Shown here: positions 7,159 to 13,442 of the stretch, piece by piece | Numbering within the stretch: position 1 is the first letter of the stretch | Layout of the letters: each line of letters begins with the position of its first letter | DNA from: a virus | DNA: 29,472 bases | Virus record (IMG/VR): IMGVR_UViG_3300032770_000513 | Coordinates: 1 to 29,472 of that record | Strand: one strand, 5' to 3' | The notes under the pieces: generated by a model | Database searches by the model: none | Told to the model about the DNA's origin: nothing | Seen by the model: only the letters and a program-made list of their open reading frames with translations | Translations under genes and position numbers: made by a program

Positions 7159-7385
7159 ACCGCTTTGACATTGTGGAAGCCCATTACTGGTGGAATACGG
7201 ACCACCACACAGGCCAGTGGAGCCGGGAGTACAGGCGGCTCTGTCGCATGAGGGCGTACTTTACTCCTGGCCACTCGACCAGCACAGCGAGCCTCATTGG
7301 GACCCCAGCGGGGGATATTTACGATGCCCTGTGTGACAGCGCAGGCTGCATCCATGCACGTCTTGCAGAGGAGGAGACGGAATGA
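7155..7385 (+). CDS. Small early protein, unknown function
   Basis: 76 residues from the ATG at 7155, which overlaps the stop of the SWIM gene as ATGA and is followed by another ATGA overlap at 7382. It has an aromatic, His-rich N-terminus (YWWNTDHHTG near residues 11-20) and an acidic C-terminus. A longer in-frame start at 7101 would lie deep in the preceding gene and is not preferred. Function unknown. Confidence 0.68.
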   Translation: MNRFDIVEAHYWWNTDHHTGQWSREYRRLCRMRAYFTPGHSTSTASLIGTPAGDIYDALCDSAGCIHARLAEEETE

Positions 7386-7720
7386 CCACCTACCATGTGG
7401 AGCTGAGCTACAACCACGGCCGCAGTGGCTTCCTGAGCAGCGATGCCACCCTGGAGCAGGCCCTTGCCACTGGCATGTGGCACCTGACGTACTACCGGGA
7501 TGAACTGGGCTATGCGATTGATTACGCAGTCATTGCGCCACGCTGCTCGCTCTGCAATGGGCTCGGCAAAGTGCGGAAATGTCGCCATAAACGCCATGCC
7601 TTTGTCATGGAAAAATGCTATAAACCCTGCCCTGTGTGCCATGGCATCGCCCCAGCACCCTGCTACGTGTTGGACATCCCCTGCACTGCAGCGCAGCCAC
7701 AGGAGCCGACCCATGCCTGA
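7382..7720 (+). CDS. DnaJ-like zinc-binding early protein
   Basis: 112 residues with Cys-x2-Cys-x-Gly-x-Gly (CSLCNGLG near residue 55) followed by a second Cys-x2-Cys-x-Gly (CPVCHG near residue 83), the repeat style of the DnaJ cysteine-rich domain, here as a single two-half unit. N-terminal residues 1-50 look beta-rich. Such isolated domains are common in small phage proteins and bind zinc. It is coupled to the previous gene by ATGA and overlaps the next start. It probably binds a host or phage protein; the exact role is unknown. Confidence 0.75.
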   Translation: MTTYHVELSYNHGRSGFLSSDATLEQALATGMWHLTYYRDELGYAIDYAVIAPRCSLCNGLGKVRKCRHKRHAFVMEKCYKPCPVCHGIAPAPCYVLDIPCTAAQPQEPTHA

Positions 7721-7991
7721 CCATCCCGATGGCATCTATGGCAACGCTGCCTGCCGCCAGCTGGCCCAGGATCTTTGGCGGACCATGCTGGCTCAGCACT
7801 ATGACCTGTCCCCTGACCCACAGACCCCGGACCCCCGGGAGCAGGTCCTGGAGGCCCTGAGAGCCTGGCAGGCTCTCCATGGCAGCCTGCCCACTGCCAA
7901 GCAATTGCTTCGGCAGGTGAAAGGCCTGCCCAGTTTGACCACGATTCAACGCTACTGGCCCACACTCAAGGCCTGTTACCTGGAGGTTTAA
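7713..7991 (+). CDS. Small protein with HNH-associated-repeat-like C-terminus
   Basis: 92 residues from the ATG at 7713, which has AGGAG (7701-7705) at 7 nt; an in-frame start at 7500 would overlap almost all of the previous gene. Residues about 55-90 (Gly-Ser-Leu-Pro-Thr, a helix, Leu-Pro-Ser-Leu-Thr-Thr-Ile, a helix) resemble the short DNA-binding repeat found beside HNH homing endonucleases. No nuclease domain is present. A small DNA-binding protein is the inference; the repeat match is by eye only. Confidence 0.68.
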   Translation: MPDHPDGIYGNAACRQLAQDLWRTMLAQHYDLSPDPQTPDPREQVLEALRAWQALHGSLPTAKQLLRQVKGLPSLTTIQRYWPTLKACYLEV

Positions 7992-7994
7992 CCC

Positions 7995-8381
7995 ATGGAC
8001 CAATGCACCTTTGCCTATACCTTCCCACTGGCCCCTGTCCCACCAGTCCCTCAGGCTGACCAGCCTTCCTGGCAAGCCTACATCAACGCTGAAGACTACA
8101 AGCAAGCCGAGCAGGACCATGCTGCCATCCTGGACAGGCTGCCACGGTTGCTCAGCAAAGCGGCCGCAGTGCAGCGCAAGCGCCTCAGCACCATCCAGGC
8201 CGAGATACGCCAGGAAGCCGCCCAGATTGCCCACCACGAGCGCAGTCGGTGGGCTCCCTACCGACGCCACGGCCAGACTGCTGCGGCCTGGGTTCGGCAG
8301 ACTGGCCGTTTCACCCATGACGACCAGACCATCCCCTTGAGCCAGTGGTGGGTCTACTGGCTTGCCCCGGAACGGAGGTAA
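7995..8381 (+). CDS. Early protein with central helical region
   Basis: 128 residues. A Pro-rich N-terminus (to about 25) is followed by a long charged helical stretch rich in Ala, Gln, Arg and Lys (30-80), then a Trp-rich C-terminus. It follows the preceding stop by 3 bp and ends the first block of the early operon; the next 86 bp carry no gene. Not recognised; a nucleic-acid-associated coiled coil is possible. Confidence 0.68.
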   Translation: MDQCTFAYTFPLAPVPPVPQADQPSWQAYINAEDYKQAEQDHAAILDRLPRLLSKAAAVQRKRLSTIQAEIRQEAAQIAHHERSRWAPYRRHGQTAAAWVRQTGRFTHDDQTIPLSQWWVYWLAPERR

Positions 8382-8467
8382 GGACGAGACACTGTTTCAC
8401 CTTAAAGGCTTTACACCTGCAGAAGAAGCATTGATCTATAAGTGCATAACGGAGGAGAGCTAACACT

Positions 8468-8680
8468 ATGTCTCGAAAAGATTATATTGTCATTGCTGAC
8501 GTTTTGAAGACTGTGCATGAGACTATCGTTACTATTAAGGAACACCGTGGTGTTGTTGTGCCTGCTACACATGTTTTACAGGCAGTAGCAGAAGGGTTAG
8601 CTGAGCACCTTGTGTCTAATAACATAGAGGTTGATATTGCAACGTTCTTAGCTGCTACTGGTCTGTACGCTACAGACTAG
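8468..8680 (+). CDS. Small phage protein of the MSRKDY type
   Basis: 70 residues. The start MSRKDY, the Ala-rich amphipathic helix in the middle and the FLAATG-type ending resemble a widespread group of short phage proteins of unknown function. Codon use is clearly more AT-rich than the genes on either side, so gene and neighbour look recently acquired. GGAGGAG precedes the ATG. Function unknown. Confidence 0.75.
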   Translation: MSRKDYIVIADVLKTVHETIVTIKEHRGVVVPATHVLQAVAEGLAEHLVSNNIEVDIATFLAATGLYATD

Positions 8681-8716
8681 TCACAGGCAGTTGCACCTGA
8701 GAGGAGGTAAGACCGT

Positions 8717-9049
8717 ATGACACTCGATGCGTTGTTGACGCTTGTCGAGCATCGCTGCTCGTATTACTGCCAAGACGGCTATCATGCGATCGAAACGAAC
8801 AGTGAGGCTAACGCCTCTGCGGAGGCGATGTGCGACTACATGCGTATGGTGTGCAAGGAGCACCATAATCTGACAGTGGATGTGCAGGCACTCCCTGCTC
8901 GTGAAGCCGACTCTGCAGTGTTCTGTGCAAAAATCGATCAAGGCAACGCAGCAATAGAGCGCTGGTACAGCGGAAAAGCCCCTGAGGGGATGTCTATGCA
9001 TTATCCCAAACTGTGGATAGTGCTTGTTAGAGAGGCGGTAACGCCATGA
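8717..9049 (+). CDS. Small early protein, unknown function
   Basis: 110 residues, with several Cys (Cys14, Cys18 and others) in its first half but no clear zinc-finger spacing. GAGGAGG lies before the ATG. The stop overlaps the next start as ATGA. Codon use, like that of the gene at 8468, is less GC-rich than in the flanking genes, suggesting shared foreign origin. Not recognised. Confidence 0.68.
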   Translation: MTLDALLTLVEHRCSYYCQDGYHAIETNSEANASAEAMCDYMRMVCKEHHNLTVDVQALPAREADSAVFCAKIDQGNAAIERWYSGKAPEGMSMHYPKLWIVLVREAVTP

Positions 9050-9258
9050 CCACAGACGAGCAGATCCGCCGTCTTGCTGCGGTGGTGCAGTACACCATGG
9101 CCCAGCTGCCGGAATGCAGCCCAGCCGCCCAGCAGCAGCTTGCCACGGCTGCCATGTTCCAGATCCTGCACCTGTGCCCCTTTACTGGCCTGGCAGTGCC
9201 CATGGTCAGCCTGGATGGGACGCCAGGGACTGGCTCCGTGGCTATTGGCTTGCAATAA
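9046..9258 (+). CDS. Small early protein, unknown function
   Basis: 70 residues, mostly helical in the first 45 and Gly-rich at the end. It is coupled to the previous gene by an ATGA overlap and followed 12 bp later by the next gene. Base composition returns to that of the main genome here. No motif recognised. Confidence 0.65.
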   Translation: MTTDEQIRRLAAVVQYTMAQLPECSPAAQQQLATAAMFQILHLCPFTGLAVPMVSLDGTPGTGSVAIGLQ

Positions 9259-9270
9259 GGAGATACCATC

Positions 9271-9615
9271 ATGACCTCGACCGATTTGCTGCATGGCTGG
9301 TCCCTGGACCAGGATAGCGAGAGTGTGACGCTGTATGGTCCGGGTGGATCTTTCTACATTACCCTCTGCCCCTTCATCCCCAGTCGTCTGACCAGACACC
9401 AGGATGCAGGCCTGTTCACGCCAACGCTGCTGTCCTGGTCGTATCCGCTGGAGGAGGGTGTCGAGTTGCAGTATAGCTCCACCAGCATGACTGACTCCGC
9501 TGTCACCCCACTGTACCTGCTCCATGTGGGCACGTCTGTGACATGGCATCTCCCCCCTGAGACGGGGAGACGCTTTGCTGCCTGGTGTAGCGCTCAGAAG
9601 GCGCAGGCTGCCTGA
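9271..9615 (+). CDS. Early protein, unknown function
   Basis: 114 residues, beta-type and aromatic, without zinc or membrane motifs. AAGGAG lies before the ATG. It is the last gene before the first copy of the structured element: the stop codon (9613-9615) ends 2 nt before its first helix. Not recognised. What matters most is that the same gene-end-to-element arrangement recurs at 16324 on the other strand. Confidence 0.68.
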   Translation: MTSTDLLHGWSLDQDSESVTLYGPGGSFYITLCPFIPSRLTRHQDAGLFTPTLLSWSYPLEEGVELQYSSTSMTDSAVTPLYLLHVGTSVTWHLPPETGRRFAAWCSAQKAQAA

Positions 9616-9617
9616 AC

Positions 9618-9727
9618 CCGACACAGGACAGTAGCATCTCTGGTGGCTATGAGGTCAAGGGCTTCGCGAGTTCGGCTTCGCCTCACCCTTGACCTCGCCA
9701 CCGTCGATGCTGTGGTGAAGGTGTCGG
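9618..9727 (+). ncRNA. Structured element, copy 1 (core hairpin)
   Basis: A long hairpin built as: CCGACAC (9618-9624) with GTGTCGG (9721-9727); an 8/9-nt internal loop; AGCATC (9633-9638) with GATGCT (9706-9711); a 3/3 loop; GGTGGC (9642-9647) with GCCACC (9697-9702); a TAT bulge; and an 11-bp stem GAGGTCAAGGG (9651-9661) with CCCTTGACCTC (9686-9696) capped by a 24-nt folded loop. Copy 2 (16221-16340, opposite strand) has the same plan with changed but still paired bases. Similarity resumes at 9842-9864. It may be a cis-acting RNA, a free RNA or a mobile hairpin; the sense strand shown is that of the upstream gene. Confidence 0.75.
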
Positions 9728-9874
9728 CTCCAGAGCAGCGTCCGGCTTGTCTCACCACGCAGCTATGGCTCGCTACGCTTCGCTTCGCTGTGGCAGCTGG
9801 GCCATGCCAGGGCGAGCAATGGTGCTGGCAATGGTGCTGGACTGGCCTGGATTCCCCAGGAAGGAGATGGACCT

Positions 9875-9955
9875 ATGAAGACTATTACTGAGAGCTGGGA
9901 TGCTGCTGGCCATTGGTTGCCCCATGGCTGGGTCGACAGGGAGGAGGGCTCGTAG
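9875..9955 (+). CDS. 26-residue micro-protein coupled to a membrane protein gene
   Basis: 26 codons from the ATG at 9875 with a perfect AAGGAG (9861-9866) at 8 nt. Its TAG (9953-9955) overlaps the GTG start of the next gene by one base. The peptide is acidic and Trp-containing with no membrane segment. It may be a real micro-protein or a leader that sets translation of the membrane protein. Its ribosome binding site lies inside the distal conserved box (9842-9864) of structured element copy 1. Confidence 0.5.
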   Translation: MKTITESWDAAGHWLPHGWVDREEGS

Positions 9956-10434
9956 TGGAACTCATTGGCATGCTGCTGGTACTGTGGCTGATGGTCCGAG
10001 TGGTGCGGTCAGCCTGGGGTGTCATGCAGCCGAAGGAATTACCTGGCAAGGGCTACGCATTGGAGGATATCATGGCATTACATTTCAAGGATGAAGCCGC
10101 ATTCAGGATGTGGCAGTTGCAGATGCAGGCCGACCCCAGGGTGCAGGCTGCGCTGGCAGGAGATGGGCCTTCCAGGCCTGTCCAGGCTGTGCAGGCGGAA
10201 AAGCCCTTGCAGGGGGGTGGGAAGGATGGTAGACTGCAGGCCTTTACGCCGTTGAGGCAGGCTGAGCATAGGCCGTCTCAGGCTGGTACACTGTGGCATG
10301 GCAGTGAGCAGTTGTGGTCTGCTCCGTCTCCGGTGCCTGCGTCGAGCAGGGCTCCATGGTGGGCCTGGGTGCTTCTGATGCAGGGGGTCGTTGGTTTGCT
10401 GCTGCTGCTGGCGGTCTTTGGGGCGTTGCAGTAG
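9955..10434 (+). CDS. Membrane protein with N- and C-terminal transmembrane helices
   Basis: 159 residues from GTG 9955, chosen because AGGAGGG (9942-9948) is 6 nt upstream. A hydrophobic helix at about residues 3-20 is followed by a soluble, Gln- and Pro-rich middle (30-125) and a second strongly hydrophobic helix near the C-terminus (about 130-157). Both ends would be membrane-anchored. A role in lysis, superinfection exclusion or host-envelope interaction is possible; no family is recognised. It is the last gene of the rightward early operon. Confidence 0.68.
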   Translation: MELIGMLLVLWLMVRVVRSAWGVMQPKELPGKGYALEDIMALHFKDEAAFRMWQLQMQADPRVQAALAGDGPSRPVQAVQAEKPLQGGGKDGRLQAFTPLRQAEHRPSQAGTLWHGSEQLWSAPSPVPASSRAPWWAWVLLMQGVVGLLLLLAVFGALQ

Positions 10435-10439
10435 GGTGG

Positions 10440-10477
10440 ACCCCATATGGATATAGCCCTGAGGAGGCTCATGGGGT
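10440..10477 (+). terminator. Hairpin after the membrane protein gene
   Basis: ACCCCAT (10440-10446) pairs with ATGGGGT (10471-10477), with an inner AGCC/GGCT stem, starting 5 nt after the stop codon. There is no T tract, so it may stabilise or process the transcript rather than terminate it. Its GGAGGCTCATGG also occurs in the repeat at 11050. Confidence 0.4.
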
Positions 10478-11049
10478 AAGGGCTTCCTGGGGCAAAGGGG
10501 TGGGAAAGCAAGGAAGGAAGCGGGGATGATGGAGGGTGGAGTGAGGAGACCCAGCATCTACGCGGATTTCCCGAGATGCACACAGCCAGAATAGGAGCAG
10601 GAGGAGGCATACAGGAGTTAAAGCAGTAGGAGGTATAAGACGTAATATATATAGGGATGTATGGAGAGAGAGAAGGAGAGGGCATACAGCTCCTTCTGAA
10701 CTTCAGACGACTCCGCACGAAGCTCCAGTCCCAGTCTTTCCAGGCCTACCACCGAGTTTTCCACAGGCTTTCCCTCAGTATTCAAGCCATTTCTGGCCCT
10801 GGATGATCCTGTCCAGACTGCTCTATGCATTCCTGTCAGACATGAATAAGGATTGCAGAGGCCATGCTGGACGAGCTATGCCTGCATCCCCAGGACTGCT
10901 GTATACCTGTCAGACAGGAAGGGGGGTATCCCTGCAGCTCCAGCAGTGCGGCTCGACTGTGGCAGTGTAGAACTGTATGCTCTCGGACTGATTGCTCTAC
11001 TGCTGCTGGGATGAGGGCGAGTTGGACTGGGCTGGTGTGGTCCTGGGCT

Positions 11050-11146
11050 GGAGGCTCATGGCTCGGGGTCCTGGCCAGGGTGTCAGGCTGAGCCAGGGAA
11101 CCCATGCAGGTGCAGGGTATCCCCCTCACCCCCTAGTACCATACAC
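11050..11146. repeat. 97-nt noncoding repeat, copy A
   Basis: Aligns end to end without net gap to 11273-11369. It runs from GGAGGCTCATGG, through a hairpin with CATGG (11057-11061)/CCATG (11102-11106) and CCTGG (11070-11074)/CCAGG (11093-11097), to GGGTATCCCC and the conserved CCCCCTAGTACCA box. Confidence 0.65.
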
Positions 11147-11272
11147 CCAGAGAGCCACATGCCACGCCTTCACCCCCTGGCCTGCTCTACCCAACCACGC
11201 TCTCGCTCGCAGTGTCGGCCAGGATCCTGATGCACCAGTGCTGGCAACCCCACTGTGGAGCCTTGCTGCCCT

Positions 11273-11369
11273 GGAGGCGCATGGGCTGGGGGTCCTCCCT
11301 GGGTGCTGAGGCTGTCCAGGGAACCCATGGCAGCAGGGGTATCCCCCCTCTCCCCCTAGTACCAAACAC
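11273..11369. repeat. 97-nt noncoding repeat, copy B
   Basis: Second copy, 223 bp after copy A. Its hairpin is longer: CATGGG (11280-11285) with CCCATG (11324-11329) enclosing TCCCTGG (11296-11302) with CCAGGGA (11316-11322). Helix positions are kept while single-stranded parts differ, which favours conserved structure. Confidence 0.65.
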
Positions 11370-11643
11370 TGCCCAAGGCACCACCAACCTCCTGCTCTGT
11401 CCGCTTCATGCCCTGGTCCTCCAGGCGTCCTGAGAGTCGCAGGTCCTGGCTGCTGGAGCTGCATGGAATGATGGGCTGGAAGAGCGCTGCTGAGTCCTGC
11501 TATGGGATGCAGGCAGCAGCAGTCAATCCAGCCATCCCTGCTCCTGCAAGCAATCTGCGTGAAGTGAGCTGGCATGGGATGCAGGGGTGCAGAGCAGCCT
11601 GGGAGACCTGGCAGAGGAGGTCCAGGCCAGCAGGGGACCTCGA

Positions 11644-11787
11644 TCAAGGGAGGCGGAGCATCCAGGCCCATCCACGAGCCAGGAGATGCCACAGCAGGAC
11701 CAGTACAGCACAGAGCAGTATGGCTAGGAGTAGTGAGACATGGAGCAGGACTGCAAGGATTATCGCAGCAGATACCAGACCACCCAT
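11644..11787 (-). CDS. Candidate hydrophobic membrane micro-protein
   Basis: 47 residues. Residues 4-35 are an almost unbroken hydrophobic stretch (Leu, Val, Ala, Ile), enough for one long or two short membrane helices, followed by a short basic end with two Arg. It starts inside the preceding micro-gene (11760-11858) in another frame, with GGGAAG upstream as a modest ribosome binding site. This nesting resembles overlapping holin and antiholin genes. CTG-rich sequence easily gives Leu-rich frames, so the gene is uncertain. Confidence 0.35.
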   Translation of the reverse strand: MGGLVSAAIILAVLLHVSLLLAILLCAVLVLLWHLLARGWAWMLRLP

Positions 11788-11858
11788 AGCAGGCTTCCCA
11801 GCAGCAGGGCTACGGCGAACAGGTGCCAGAGGCCATTACCGCTGGGGCTGGACAGCAT
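11760..11858 (-). CDS. Candidate single-pass membrane micro-protein
   Basis: 32 residues: a short polar N-terminus (MLSSPSGNG) and one hydrophobic helix (about residues 11-31). GGAGGAG lies 5 nt before the ATG. It begins within the end of the gene at 11810-12004 and overlaps the next micro-gene, a layout typical of coupled phage membrane peptides. A lysis role is inferred only from size, topology and nesting. Confidence 0.4.
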   Translation of the reverse strand: MLSSPSGNGLWHLFAVALLLGSLLWVVWYLLR

Positions 11859-12004
11859 GCAGGCTCCTCCGTCTGGGTAAACAGTCCTGCCAGGTACTGC
11901 TGGACCTCGGTGTAGATGGCCAGCTGCTCAATGGGCAGTTTGCGCAGCAGGAGCAACAGGGCATCAGCCTGCGCCAGGGTGAGGGTAATCGCCTCAGACC
12001 GCAT
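11810..12004 (-). CDS. Small protein, unknown function
   Basis: 64 residues. Residues 5-45 form an amphipathic, Leu/Gln-rich helical region and the C-terminus is Cys/Pro-rich. TGGAG lies 5 nt before the ATG. It overlaps the end of the upstream gene by 11 bp, so the two are probably coupled. Function unknown. Confidence 0.6.
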   Translation of the reverse strand: MRSEAITLTLAQADALLLLLRKLPIEQLAIYTEVQQYLAGLFTQTEEPACCPAPAVMASGTCSP

Positions 12005-12293
12005 GGCTGCTCCAGATGGCGGAGAGATCGATTGGCTCCAGGCTCATGTAGCCAATGGTCTGCTGGCCTTCACAGACCCGGAGGAGGTGCAGGCGGTCCA
12101 GCAGCACCGTCAGGATGCCCAGCTGGCGTTGGCGCATCTGGTGATAGGCCGAGCTGCGGATGCCCAGGCTGAGCAGCTTCTGGGCCAGGCTGCCTGGATG
12201 GCCATCGCGGATTTCCTCCAGGATGGCCAGCCTGAGGGTCTCGGGGGCATAGAAATACGCCACCGTGCTTTCAACATCGAGTGCAGTGGGCAT
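11994..12293 (-). CDS. Small helical protein, unknown function
   Basis: 99 residues, largely helical, with a Leu-rich middle (residues 65-85) that could be an oligomerisation or DNA-binding helix. GGAAGG precedes the ATG and a clear promoter reads into it from 12356-12328. It heads a short leftward operon of overlapping small genes. No family recognised; a helical regulator is possible. Confidence 0.65.
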   Translation of the reverse strand: MPTALDVESTVAYFYAPETLRLAILEEIRDGHPGSLAQKLLSLGIRSSAYHQMRQRQLGILTVLLDRLHLLRVCEGQQTIGYMSLEPIDLSAIWSSHAV

Positions 12294-12327
12294 AGCGTTG
12301 TCCTTCCTGGGAGCATGCGACAGGACA

Positions 12328-12356
12328 ATACTACACTATCTGAAGGAGACGTGCAA
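12328..12356 (-). promoter_or_regulatory. Leftward promoter with shared operator motif
   Basis: TTGCAC (12356-12351), a 17-bp spacer and TAGTAT (12333-12328) on the minus strand. ACTACACTATC (plus strand, 12330-12340) overlaps the -10 box and is one of five copies of the phage's candidate operator. Its -35 and spacer closely resemble those at 16916-16888. Confidence 0.65.
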
Positions 12357-12377
12357 CCATGCCCTGGTCCAGCGCTC

Positions 12378-12692
12378 CTAGGGAGGGGACCTGTCCTGCT
12401 TCAGGCGGTCCAGCAGGTCATCCAGTCGGGCCTGGATAGCCTCCTGGCGGGCTTCTTGCCTGGCCTGGGCCGTATCGAGGCTACGGAGCTGCTGGTGGAG
12501 CGTACTATCCGCCTGTTGCAGGGCAGTGACCGCTTGCACCAGCGGGGTGAGCGTGGTCTGGAGCTGGACGCTGAGGACTTCGTTCTGCCTGGTGCGATCA
12601 TCCAGGCTCATCATCCGAGCCAGGGGAATCCCCGCCAGCAGGACGACCAGGCTGCCGATGACCCCCAGCACCCACAGCCCCAGGCGTTGCAT
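12378..12692 (-). CDS. Membrane-anchored coiled-coil protein, possible spanin or holin partner
   Basis: 104 residues. One transmembrane helix (about 6-26) is followed by a long charged, Gln/Leu-rich coiled coil (30-98), with a Pro-Pro end. The shape fits an inner-membrane spanin or a hemolysin-XhlA-like protein, but no lysis enzyme is beside it. It starts 3 nt after the stop of the previous gene without its own clear ribosome binding site, so re-initiation is likely. Family not recognised. Confidence 0.65.
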   Translation of the reverse strand: MQRLGLWVLGVIGSLVVLLAGIPLARMMSLDDRTRQNEVLSVQLQTTLTPLVQAVTALQQADSTLHQQLRSLDTAQARQEARQEAIQARLDDLLDRLKQDRSPP

Positions 12693-12695
12693 GGG

Positions 12696-12899
12696 TCAGG
12701 CCTGCGCAGAGGCATCGGGCTCCTGAGCACGGAGCGTCTGGAGGAGTTGCTGGGCAAAGCGCTTCACCACAGGAGGAGCGAGTACCACCGCAGCCACGCT
12801 CTCCCCACTCTGTTCATCCGTGAACAGAAATTGCACCTGCAAGTCGCTAAACTCCCCAGGGAGCATCTGCGCAATCACGAAGCTATTGTTGAGGATCAT
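12696..12899 (-). CDS. DUF3467-like small protein
   Basis: 67 residues. An N-terminal beta-type half, then a Leu-Ala-Pro-Pro-x2-x-Lys-Arg segment leading into a helix (residues 40-60), recalls DUF3467 proteins, in which a Ser/Thr-Pro-x2-Ala-Lys-Arg-Leu motif precedes a terminal helix. The match is by eye. Its ATG overlaps the preceding stop (ATGA), so it is coupled to the gene at 12896. Function of that family is unknown. Confidence 0.62.
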   Translation of the reverse strand: MILNNSFVIAQMLPGEFSDLQVQFLFTDEQSGESVAAVVLAPPVVKRFAQQLLQTLRAQEPDASAQA

Positions 12900-13309
12900 A
12901 CCACCTTTCTGCTGCGTCTGCGCTGTGTGGCAGGATGCAGCCCCTCCTGGTCTTTCCAGCTCCGCAGGTTGCTGAGGGTGGCCAGGCTATTGCCATGGAA
13001 CACATACTCCCGCAGGTAGTGGTACAGGGGGCTGTCCAGCTGGACTGGCCCATCATCCGGCATGAGGGTCTTAGCAATCGCGGTCTGCAGGATGGAGCCC
13101 AGCAGCTCCTCCGTGATAATCCGCCGAACGGTCCGCCGGAAGCCAGCCCGCTGTCCAGCCGAGAGGCCCAGCCACACCCCCAGCATCTTGCCCTGCAAGT
13201 GGGGGCTTTTCATAAACATGCGCTCGATACGGTCCACACAGCAACAGACGCCAGGGCTGAGGGGCTTGTCCATATGCCCATAGGCAGCAGGGGGCTTATC
13301 TCGATCCAT
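12896..13309 (-). CDS. Unknown protein
   Basis: 137 residues. The ATG at 13309 is preferred because CAGGAG lies about 8 nt before it; an in-frame GTG at 13441 would add a hydrophobic N-terminus of 44 residues but has no good ribosome binding site. Three adjacent Cys occur near residue 26, and residues 50-90 look helical and basic. It ends in an Arg-rich tail and overlaps the next gene as ATGA. Not recognised. Confidence 0.65.
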   Translation of the reverse strand: MDRDKPPAAYGHMDKPLSPGVCCCVDRIERMFMKSPHLQGKMLGVWLGLSAGQRAGFRRTVRRIITEELLGSILQTAIAKTLMPDDGPVQLDSPLYHYLREYVFHGNSLATLSNLRSWKDQEGLHPATQRRRSRKVV

Positions 13310-13325
13310 ACGCAGGCTCCTGAAA

Positions 13326-13360
13326 TGCCCCGGTGGGAGAGCGACCATCCCACCAGGGCA
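13326..13360 (-). terminator. Strong intergenic hairpin
   Basis: TGCCC and GGTGGGA (13326-13330, 13332-13338) pair with TCCCACC and GGGCA (13348-13354, 13356-13360) around a 9-nt loop, with one mismatch. On the minus strand TTTC follows. It sits just before the ribosome binding site of the gene at 13309 and could attenuate, process or stabilise the transcript. The rest of 13310-13442 shows no gene. Confidence 0.45.
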
Positions 13361-13442
13361 AAGGGCACACAGTGCACTGGCTCCAAGCCATGGCACCAGG
13401 GGGACTATACACCAGGCCACACCCAGCATGCAACGGAGCACA

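Larger units (their letters stand above)
10478..11643. other. About 1.2 kb without a convincing gene
   Basis: Reading frames here are Pro/Gly/Cys-rich, lack ribosome binding sites and are not accepted as genes. The region holds an exact second copy of the 15-mer at 6054 (10639-10653), a hairpin GCATCT/AGATGC (10554-10579), two copies of CCTGTCAGACA (10832-10842 and 10906-10916; the second completes a palindrome) and the 97-nt duplication at 11050 and 11273. Structure without coding potential suggests noncoding RNA or regulatory DNA. Confidence 0.5.

Noticed and set aside
9643-9891. Plus-strand frame of 82 codons
   Set aside because: Runs through the structured element, has no ribosome binding site and conflicts with the better micro-gene at 9875.
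10618-10830. Minus-strand frame of 70 codons with a hydrophobic end
   Set aside because: Composition is tolerable, but AGGA directly abuts the ATG with no spacing and no operon context supports it.
10864-11091. Plus-strand frame of 75 codons
   Set aside because: Cys/Ser/Trp-rich low-quality composition and poorly placed ribosome binding site; overlaps the noncoding repeat.
11126-11692. Minus-strand frame of 188 codons
   Set aside because: Pro/Gly/Cys-rich and GTG-started without ribosome binding site; it is open because the 97-nt repeat lacks stops in that frame.
12359-12436. 25-codon plus-strand frame after an AAGGAG
   Set aside because: The AAGGAG belongs to the spacer of a leftward promoter and the peptide lies antisense to a gene end; no rightward promoter is seen.
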